Source: Endomicrobiia bacterium
GTDB taxonomy: Bacteria; Elusimicrobiota; Endomicrobiia; Endomicrobiales; Endomicrobiaceae
Reading direction: 5' to 3'
Assembly: GCA_025998475.1 (NCBI GenBank)
Contig: BNVZ01000051.1
Coordinates: 1-8,364, forward strand
DNA: 8,364 nt
Part shown: one piece after another, positions 1 through 4,794 of the stretch
How the letters are laid out: every line of letters starts with the position of its first letter
Numbering within the stretch: position 1 is the first letter of the stretch
Made by a program: the position numbers and the translations under genes
The notes under the pieces: model-generated
What the model was told of the DNA's origin: nothing
Databases searched by the model: none
Seen by the model: the letters and a program-made list of their open reading frames with translations, nothing else

Positions 1-156
1 TTGCTTACATTGGTATTAGCTTTGGCCATTTTTAACTTTTTCTTTACTTCGATTTATTCCCTCATTAAAGTAATCGATGATGCGTTGACACAACGGTGGA
101 GGTTAGGACGCGGTATTGAAAAGGAAACATTGAGTCGTTGGTTAGATCATTGGTGA
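1..156 (+). CDS. 3' end of a membrane protein, possibly an SbmA/BacA-like ABC transporter fragment
   Basis: Frame 1 is open from the window edge to TGA at 154-156 and gives 51 residues; the start lies outside the window. The first ~25 residues are a hydrophobic, Phe-rich membrane segment. A basic/aromatic stretch follows, containing A-L-T-Q-R-W-R and then L-S-R-W-L-D-H-W. In SbmA/BacA/YddA-type transporters a membrane helix is likewise followed by an R-W-R motif and, about ten residues later, a W-L motif, so I read this as the middle of that transmembrane domain. A complete protein of this family continues for well over 100 residues after this point, so the gene appears truncated or frameshifted here. 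The family assignment rests on a short remembered pattern and is weak. The fragment is convergent with the minus-strand genes and seems functionally unrelated to them. Confidence 0.4.
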   Translation: MLTLVLALAIFNFFFTSIYSLIKVIDDALTQRWRLGRGIEKETLSRWLDHW

Positions 157-340
157 TTTTAGTGAGAGGGTGACTAATGAGACGGTGTGAATGGTTTTCG
201 AGACTTTTTTGATTAGCCTACAGAGATGTTATTTTTCTTGTATCTTCCTTTCTTCTTGTCATCCTTCTTTTCTTTTATTTGACATAGTCTTTTTTCTACT
301 GTCTGCGTTTTAAAATTTGCTGCTAACTATTTCTTTGTTA
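157..340. other. Spacer between convergent genes
   Basis: This 184-nt stretch separates the stop of the plus-strand fragment from the stop of the minus-strand lipoprotein gene. I see no convincing stem-loop followed by a T run for either strand. The right half is pyrimidine-rich on the plus strand. The first ~50 nt may hold decayed transporter sequence in another frame (see findings). No RNA gene was recognised. Confidence 0.4.
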
Positions 341-3300
341 CTATAACTTCTTGAAGCGGTTGAGGCGCTCCTTAGAGGAAAGTTCGAATAGCTCGTCAAT
401 TTTGTTACGGATGTAATCCCCCGAATAACGGCCGGGCGAAAATAATTTATTGATGCCAACGAGAAGCTTGTGGCGGTCTTCTCCGTCGGCGCTGGCCTCT
501 AAGAGGATGGAGGTAATTTTACTAGTGATGGATTCAACATTGCTTGCGTACATTATGAGGAGGTTACTGCAGTCGATGTTATTATTTTTGAAGTGATTGA
601 AGATGTCGATGAACCTATGGATGCGTATATCCGCGTCTGAACGAGTAAAATAATGGGTAAGGATTGCTACGAGGTTGATACGGTCGTCATTACTAATATC
701 TGGTTTTAAGAGGAAGTTAATTACGTGGGTGCGAATGGAGGGGATGTCATCGTCGCTCAGGTAGGATTGGAAATTAACAAGGTCATTCATAAGGTCTTGA
801 ATGAATAGGTTGGTTAAATTGGTTGAATCTCTATCAAAATTTTTGAATAAAGAAATGACGGCTATAAGTTGGTTATACTCATCATCAGAGATCTCCAACT
901 CCTTAACATCTTGAATGATATCGTCGAAGATGTCTTCATCGACGAGTTCGCCGATGGCGCTAATGAGTCGTTGAGTACCTGACTCTAGGGTTGATGGTGG
1001 TGATTCAGAGCTTGACGAACTACATGATGATTGTTGTGGTGATGTTTGTGATCCAGAGCCTGACGAACTAGATGATGGTGACTTTGATGATGAGTTTGAA
1101 GATGAGCTCGAACTGCTAGAGCTTGAACTCGAGCTTGAACCACTGGAGCTTGAAGATGAGCTTGAACTCCAACTATTTTGGTTGGGCGAGTTTTGATCGG
1201 GATTAACCACCCATGTATCAGAACCGTAATTGGTTATGTCTTTTTTAAAAATTATATTAGTAGGTAGAAAATCAAAACCTCTGGTATACACGCGACAAAC
1301 AACTTTACCAGGCTGATCTTCTTCTTTATCAACATATATACGGTATGAATTAACAAAAAAATCTTCACTTACAGGTGGGAGTTCCCATGTAAATTCTGTT
1401 TGTTGCTGCATTTTGATCATATCGGAGTCCCCGACAGCATAGTAGCAATCCTCGCCATTAGGGCTAAATTTCAGTTTTATGGTAGTAAAATTCATTGATG
1501 TAATGGGTTGCGGCGTCACATTTGAAGATGACGGTGATATCACAGCAGTCAGTTGTTCTTCTTCTCCATTTCCTTCTGCTTCTAATTTCTTTTTTCGTTC
1601 TTCTTTTGCTTTTTGTTTTTCGCTTTCCTTTTTCTGGTCCAGTAGTAATCTTTCGATGAATGTGGCGCGTTTATCGGAGGTAAGGGGCTCGATATCCATG
1701 AGAAGGCGGGAACGTCCTAAAAAGTCGATGTCGCAGTGAGAAATGGCTTTAATAAGGTTAATAAAATTCTTTTTATAGTCTTTATCATAAATCATTTTGA
1801 TACGACTTAAAAAACGGTCCCATATTTTATTATTGGAATTAAAGTCGTGGAAGATGATGATGATTTCATTGCGTATAGAGCTATTCCTGATGTCATTGTA
1901 AATAGTGGTGATGCTCTCGCGATGGTGGTTTTGGGCGTCATTAAGATTGGGGATGAGGGTGTTGAGTTCTTGAATCTGTGATGATGCTGATGGCAATGGA
2001 GAGCTTGATAAACTAAATGATGATGACGATGATGATAATGATGGTAGTGATGATAGTGACGAAGCACTTAACGGACTAGATAATGTTGACATTGATGATG
2101 AGTTTGAAGATGAGCTCGAACTGCTAGAGCTTGAACTCGAGCTGGAACTGCTAGAGCTTGAAGATGGACCTGAACTCGAGATATTTGGTTTGGTAGAGTT
2201 TTCATCGGGACCAACAACCCATACATCAGAACCATTACCAGTGTTGTCTTTTTTAAAAATTATATCAGGTAGACTATCAAATTTTAGGCCAAACACGTGA
2301 CAAACAACATTACCTGACTGATTTCTTTCCCTAGCAACAAATATACGGTATTCATTAATAATAGTATCTTTGCTTTCATATGGGAGTTCCCAAATATGTT
2401 CATCCCCAAGGGTTCCTCGCCGCATTTTGATCATATCGGAGCCCCCAACAGCATACCAGCAATCCTCACGATTAGTGCTAAACTGCAATTTCATGGTAGT
2501 AAAATTCATGGATGTAATGGGTGGGGGCGTCTTACTTGAAGATGATGATGCTATCACAACAGTAAGTTCTTCTTCTGCTTCTTTCTGTATACGTTCTTCA
2601 TCTCTTTTCAGTTCTTCTTCTTTTCTCTTCTGTTCTGCCTCTTCTTTTTGTTTTTTTCTCCGTTTTTGCGCTGCTACATCTTCCTCTTCCATCTTTTCAT
2701 TTTCTTCTTCTTCTCTCTTTATGAGTTCTTCTTCTGCCTTCCTTTTCTTTTCTACCTCTTCTTCTTCCTTTTCTCTCAGCCACACCTGTCCGCCATCAGG
2801 CTCTTTTAGCCATTCATATCCACCGTCTTCTTCTCTCAGCCACACCTGTCCGCCATCAGGCTCTTTTAGCCAATTGTGTCCCTCCGTCATTTTCAACCAC
2901 ATCCGTCCACCACAAGGCTCTTTTAACCACTTGCGCCCATTAGGCTCATTTAGCCACTTCCATCCACCATGATCTTCTAGGAACTTTCGAAAATATTCTT
3001 CCATTGAAAGCATTGGATATGATGTTTGTTTATCTACTGCTGGCAGTGCTGGCGGGGGAACTGCTGGGTTGTCCAATGAACTTCCTACTCCTACTCCATG
3101 TGTTGTCAGTGTTTCTGCCACTGGGTCTCTATGTTGATCAGGTCCAATTTCATATTCAAACTCAGTACCCACCACCGACACTACTTGTGGCTCATACTTT
3201 GCTATCGTTGGTGAAGGAACCACTGATTTTTTCGATAAGTTCTCTTCTTCTTCTTTTGCTTTTCTTGTTTCTTCTGTTTTTTTTATTTTCTCTGGAGTAG

Positions 3301-3406
3301 CAGTCCTTCTGTTTACAATTAAAGCGTTGTTTTTATCACAGGAACTTAAAAACATACTAAAAAGAATGTATGTCATAAATAATGTTGATAATGTTTTTAG
3401 TTTCAT
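341..3406 (-). CDS. Large repeat-rich lipoprotein (1021 aa), function unknown
   Basis: Start: ATG at 3406-3404 was chosen over an upstream in-frame ATG at 3430 because AAGGAG lies 7 nt before it and it starts the lipoprotein signal peptide directly. Stop is TAG at 343-341. Layout: residues 1-22 form a signal peptide with lipobox L-S-S-C and lipidated Cys23; next comes a charged, Pro-containing linker; 147-214 hold seven Trp-containing decapeptide repeats (consensus G-G-x-x-W-L-K-E-P-D); ~213-278 are Glu/Lys-rich coiled coil. Then follow module A (~279-404, Cys316 and Cys369), a Ser tract (410-476), a helical domain (~477-600), a second short charged coil, module B (~616-740, Cys654 and Cys704, about 60% identical to A), a Ser tract (747-805) and a C-terminal helical domain (806-1021). 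I do not recognise the modules. Probable role (inferred): an envelope-anchored surface or periplasmic protein with binding or adhesive modules on flexible linkers. Its N-terminus is paralogous to that of the lipoprotein upstream, 65 nt away on the same strand, and the two may be co-transcribed. Confidence 0.85.
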   Translation of the reverse strand: MKLKTLSTLFMTYILFSMFLSSCDKNNALIVNRRTATPEKIKKTEETRKAKEEEENLSKKSVVPSPTIAKYEPQVVSVVGTEFEYEIGPDQHRDPVAETLTTHGVGVGSSLDNPAVPPPALPAVDKQTSYPMLSMEEYFRKFLEDHGGWKWLNEPNGRKWLKEPCGGRMWLKMTEGHNWLKEPDGGQVWLREEDGGYEWLKEPDGGQVWLREKEEEEVEKKRKAEEELIKREEEENEKMEEEDVAAQKRRKKQKEEAEQKRKEEELKRDEERIQKEAEEELTVVIASSSSSKTPPPITSMNFTTMKLQFSTNREDCWYAVGGSDMIKMRRGTLGDEHIWELPYESKDTIINEYRIFVARERNQSGNVVCHVFGLKFDSLPDIIFKKDNTGNGSDVWVVGPDENSTKPNISSSGPSSSSSSSSSSSSSSSSSSSSNSSSMSTLSSPLSASSLSSLPSLSSSSSSFSLSSSPLPSASSQIQELNTLIPNLNDAQNHHRESITTIYNDIRNSSIRNEIIIIFHDFNSNNKIWDRFLSRIKMIYDKDYKKNFINLIKAISHCDIDFLGRSRLLMDIEPLTSDKRATFIERLLLDQKKESEKQKAKEERKKKLEAEGNGEEEQLTAVISPSSSNVTPQPITSMNFTTIKLKFSPNGEDCYYAVGDSDMIKMQQQTEFTWELPPVSEDFFVNSYRIYVDKEEDQPGKVVCRVYTRGFDFLPTNIIFKKDITNYGSDTWVVNPDQNSPNQNSWSSSSSSSSSGSSSSSSSSSSSSSSNSSSKSPSSSSSGSGSQTSPQQSSCSSSSSESPPSTLESGTQRLISAIGELVDEDIFDDIIQDVKELEISDDEYNQLIAVISLFKNFDRDSTNLTNLFIQDLMNDLVNFQSYLSDDDIPSIRTHVINFLLKPDISNDDRINLVAILTHYFTRSDADIRIHRFIDIFNHFKNNNIDCSNLLIMYASNVESITSKITSILLEASADGEDRHKLLVGINKLFSPGRYSGDYIRNKIDELFELSSKERLNRFKKL
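992..1168 (-). repeat. Polyserine linker B
   Basis: A 59-residue Ser-rich segment (747-805) after module B, with Gly, Pro and Gln interruptions towards its end. It shares a 52-bp block with linker A that is identical at every base, including synonymous Ser codon choices. Confidence 0.85.
1084..1135 (-). repeat. 52-bp perfect direct repeat, copy in linker B
   Basis: Identical base for base to 2092-2143. It encodes 13 Ser, one Asn and further Ser. The match ends on both sides at single-base differences. Confidence 0.9.
1187..1564 (-). repeat. Duplicated module B (paired-Cys domain)
   Basis: This is the second copy of the ~125-residue domain. It is about 60% identical to module A by hand alignment (about 77 of 125 positions), with one 4-residue gap between the I-K-M and W-E-L-P motifs. 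The Cys pair is kept (Cys654, Cys704). Like module A, it is preceded by a short Glu/Lys-rich coil and followed by a Ser tract. Confidence 0.8.
1979..2179 (-). repeat. Polyserine linker A
   Basis: A 67-residue segment (410-476) that is mostly Ser with scattered Pro, Leu, Thr and Asn, including a run of about 21 Ser. Several Ser codons (AGC, TCG, AGT, TCA, TCT) are mixed, so it is not a simple triplet microsatellite. It probably forms a flexible, possibly glycosylated linker between module A and the helical domain. Confidence 0.85.
2092..2143 (-). repeat. 52-bp perfect direct repeat, copy in linker A
   Basis: Identical base for base to 1084-1135, lying 1008 bp away in the same orientation and reading frame. 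It is a substrate for homologous recombination that would delete or duplicate one module plus helical unit in frame (1008 = 3 x 336). Confidence 0.9.
2195..2571 (-). repeat. Duplicated module A (paired-Cys domain)
   Basis: This is the first copy of a ~125-residue domain in the 1021-aa lipoprotein. Shared motifs with module B are P-I-T-S-M-N-F-T-T, E-D-C-(W/Y)-Y-A-V-G, S-D-M-I-K-M, W-E-L-P, Y-R-I-(F/Y)-V, V-V-C-x-V, I-I-F-K-K-D and W-V-V-x-P-D. Alternating hydrophobic strands suggest a beta-rich fold (inference). Cys316 and Cys369 are both conserved in module B and could form a disulfide outside the cytoplasm. Confidence 0.8.
2765..2968 (-). repeat. Tandem Trp decapeptide array (7 copies) in the 1021-aa lipoprotein
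   Basis: The translation shows seven consecutive 9-10-residue units, each with W-L at a fixed place. Units ending in K-E-P-D/N/C are mixed with units ending in R-E-E-D or K-M-T-E. At DNA level a 42-bp block at 2771-2812 is repeated perfectly at 2831-2872 with a 60-bp period (two units), showing recent tandem duplication. The remaining copies have diverged. Possible roles are a ligand-binding or stacking surface; I recognise no named family. Confidence 0.85.
3281..3352 (-). repeat. Shared lipoprotein N-terminal signature, copy in the 1021-aa gene
   Basis: Encodes the segment around Cys23 through V-N-R-R-T-A and E-K-I. It aligns without gaps to 4345-4416 (offset 1064 bp), including a 20-bp identical block at 3299-3318. 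The shared protein signature is SSCDKxNAxxVNRRTA. A second shared short block, encoding D-P-V-A, lies further in at 3117-3128. Confidence 0.8.
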
Positions 3407-3413
3407 TATTATA

Positions 3414-3419
3414 CTCCTT
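3414..3419 (-). promoter_or_regulatory. Ribosome binding site AAGGAG of the 1021-aa lipoprotein
   Basis: The minus strand reads AAGGAG, then 7 nt, then ATG at 3406. This decides the start: the in-frame ATG at 3430 lies upstream of this site and would add eight residues before the signal peptide. Confidence 0.85.
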
Positions 3420-3444
3420 AATATATTCAATGCTACATATTGTT

Positions 3445-3450
3445 ATTATA
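3445..3450 (-). promoter_or_regulatory. Possible -10 box TATAAT before the 1021-aa lipoprotein gene
   Basis: A perfect TATAAT lies on the minus strand 38 nt before the ATG, inside the 65-nt gap after the preceding gene. No good -35 hexamer is present 16-18 nt upstream; the best candidate is a poor match in a T-rich run. In DNA this A+T-rich a chance match is likely. If it is real, this gene could be transcribed separately from its upstream neighbour. Confidence 0.25.
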
Positions 3451-3471
3451 ACATTTTAATAAAAAAAATCA

Positions 3472-4458
3472 CTATCTCTCTTTCGGCTTTTCTTGCAGCA
3501 CAATTGTCGGCTCTTCTTTCCACTCCCGATTTTCTCCTCCTATCTTTCTTTCTAGCTCTATTTTCTCCTTTTCCAACTCTTCCCACTCTTTCCGCTCTGC
3601 CGTTTTTCTTTTCTGCTCTTTTACTTTCAACCAACGATCCACTATCTCCTGCTTTTCCTCAGGCGTAGGTGGATACAAGACATAATACCCAGCCATTAAC
3701 GGACGGGCAGCATAATACTCAGCTAGTAGCTTATTTCGCTCGTCTTCCCGCCCTTCTTCCCACGCTTTTTCACGTTCCTTCCGCTCTCTTTTCTGCTCTT
3801 TTTCTTTCAACCAACAATCCACTATCTCCATCTTTTTCTTAGACGTAGGAGGATACGAGGTATAATGCTTAGCCATTATCGGATGGTCAGCATAATACTC
3901 AGCTAGTAGCTTATTTTGCTTTTCAAGATCTTCTGGTCTTAGTTTTGCTTGAGCTTTTTCTTCTTCTAATCTCATTATTTCTTTTCCTTCCTCTACTAGA
4001 GCAGAAAAAGAAAAAGAAAGAATTGGAGCAGAAGCAGCCAATCTCTTTTTTTCTTTTGCTGTCGTTGGTTCTAATACTTGCGCTAGATTTTTGTTTGGAT
4101 CGAGCGCTGACTCTTTCATTTTTGTTGGTTCTGGTATTGGATCAGCCACTGGGTCTTGCACTTTTTCTTGTTTTGATACTTGCTCTGATTCGAGCGGTGT
4201 TACTGCTAATTTTTCTTCTTCTTTTGCTTTTGTTGTTTGCGTTTCATCTTTTTCTTCTTGTTTTGCCTCTTCTTGTGCTTTTGTTTTTGCTCTTTGTGCT
4301 TCTTTGATTACTTCTGCTTTTGTTCTTTCTGCTTCGTTTATCTTTTCTATTTTCTCTGATGAAGCAGTCCTTCTGTTTACAAGTACAGCATTCTTTTTAT
4401 CGCACGAACTTATTATCAATCCTAATATTATCGTTATTAACCCTATTGTTTTTTTCAT
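3472..4458 (-). CDS. Lipoprotein with two Tyr/Trp-containing repeats (328 aa), function unknown
   Basis: Start: ATG at 4458-4456 was chosen because AGGAGG lies 8 nt upstream and the protein then opens with M-K-K-T, a typical signal n-region. An in-frame extension to 4545 has no such support. Stop is TAG at 3474-3472, followed at once by TGA in frame. Residues 1-18 form a lipoprotein signal peptide (I-S-S-C, lipidated Cys19). Residues ~20-145 are Lys/Glu/Ala-rich and probably coiled, with Pro-containing spacers. Residues 182-224 and 242-284 are two copies of a 43-aa motif (30 of 43 identical, period 60 aa) containing L-L-A-E-Y-Y-A, Y-P-P-T and E-I-V-D-x-W-L-K, separated by Arg/Glu-rich helix. 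The tail is Glu/Lys-rich. The region after the Cys matches that of the 1021-aa lipoprotein downstream, so the two are paralogues at the N-terminus. Likely an envelope-anchored protein; the repeat is not one I recognise. Confidence 0.85.
   Translation of the reverse strand: MKKTIGLITIILGLIISSCDKKNAVLVNRRTASSEKIEKINEAERTKAEVIKEAQRAKTKAQEEAKQEEKDETQTTKAKEEEKLAVTPLESEQVSKQEKVQDPVADPIPEPTKMKESALDPNKNLAQVLEPTTAKEKKRLAASAPILSFSFSALVEEGKEIMRLEEEKAQAKLRPEDLEKQNKLLAEYYADHPIMAKHYTSYPPTSKKKMEIVDCWLKEKEQKRERKEREKAWEEGREDERNKLLAEYYAARPLMAGYYVLYPPTPEEKQEIVDRWLKVKEQKRKTAERKEWEELEKEKIELERKIGGENREWKEEPTIVLQEKPKER
3607..3735 (-). repeat. 43-aa repeat, second copy
   Basis: Encodes residues 242-284. It lies exactly 180 bp from the first copy, with long stretches of DNA identity, including a 29-bp identical block at 3708-3736 (matching 3888-3916). 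The copies differ at 13 residues, mainly in the middle around the Y-P-P-T motif. Confidence 0.9.
3787..3915 (-). repeat. 43-aa repeat, first copy
   Basis: Encodes residues 182-224 of the 328-aa lipoprotein and opens with N-K-L-L-A-E-Y-Y. The 60-aa period includes a 17-aa Arg/Glu-rich connector that the second copy shares only in composition. Confidence 0.9.
4345..4416 (-). repeat. Shared lipoprotein N-terminal signature, copy in the 328-aa gene
   Basis: Counterpart of 3281-3352, with its 20-bp identical block at 4363-4382. The second shared block (D-P-V-A) is at 4145-4156, at a different offset, so the homologous region has at least one length change and reaches about 100 residues into both proteins. 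Confidence 0.8.
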
Positions 4459-4466
4459 TTTTCTTT

Positions 4467-4472
4467 CCTCCT
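4467..4472 (-). promoter_or_regulatory. Ribosome binding site AGGAGG of the 328-aa lipoprotein
   Basis: The minus strand reads A-A-A-G-G-A-G-G-A, with AGGAGG 8 nt before the ATG at 4458. This is a near-ideal Shine-Dalgarno site and fixes the start at the signal peptide Met. Confidence 0.9.
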
Positions 4473-4495
4473 TTGCTTTTCTATATGGCCACACT

Positions 4496-4569
4496 AAATT
4501 GTACCATAAAAAATAGAAAGACGTATGTAGAAATATACTAACCACTTAATTTATAAGACGGTACAATTT
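4496..4569. repeat. 10-bp perfect inverted repeat upstream of the 328-aa lipoprotein gene
   Basis: AAATTGTACC at 4496-4505 is matched by GGTACAATTT at 4560-4569, with 54 bp between. It lies 38-111 nt before the ATG, where a promoter and operator would be expected. The proximal arm also contains TACAAT on the minus strand, a possible -10 box without a good -35. It could be a pair of regulator half-sites or chance. Confidence 0.35.
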
Positions 4570-4794
4570 CAAATGGTATGGCTACAAAGACATTAAGTTA
4601 AGTTACACAGCATCACAATTTTCATTGCCTTACTCTTTTCGTGCTATTTATTCTATATTGCTCCAATCAAACTATCAAGAATACTTCTACTTCCACTCTA
4701 ATAATTCCTATCTTTCTTTACGCTGTCCCTCTTTCCCCTATTTTATATAGTAGTCTTTTGCTCTATCTTTATTTCTAAGACCACATACTCATTA

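Larger units (their letters stand above)
4459..4794. other. 336-nt intergenic region between the coiled-coil gene and the 328-aa lipoprotein gene
   Basis: Apart from the ribosome binding site and the inverted repeat listed separately, I see no gene, tRNA or other RNA here. Only very short open frames occur, such as a 10-codon one near 4623-4591, without a good ribosome site. No clear GC-rich hairpin with a T run follows the coiled-coil gene. The length suggests that the lipoprotein gene has its own promoter, but no convincing -35/-10 pair was found. Confidence 0.5.

Noticed and set aside
1807..2067. A His/Tyr-rich minus-strand open frame of 86 codons
   Set aside because: Another frame of the Ser tract and helical region of the real gene; the His runs are TCA/TCT-type Ser codons read out of phase.
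2771..2872. Direct repeats considered as a CRISPR array
   Set aside because: Only two perfect 42-bp copies 60 bp apart, and they are in frame and encode protein repeats.
2370..2972. A 200-codon open frame on the plus strand, rich in Ser and Phe
   Set aside because: It is the antisense of the Glu/Lys-rich coil and Trp array of the 1021-aa lipoprotein; GAA/GAG-rich codons read backwards as TTC/CTC give Ser/Phe/Leu. No ribosome site or domain.
3461..3474. T8 run just after the stop of the 328-aa lipoprotein gene as a terminator
   Set aside because: No stable G+C-rich hairpin precedes the T run on the minus strand.
3945..4516. Overlapping plus-strand open frames of 73-141 codons, rich in Leu, Phe and Ser
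   Set aside because: Antisense shadows of the Lys/Glu/Ala-rich lipoprotein gene, with composition explained by the other strand.
4591..4623. 10-codon minus-strand open frame starting M-K-I-V-M
   Set aside because: Too short, without a good ribosome site, and unlike any leader peptide I know.
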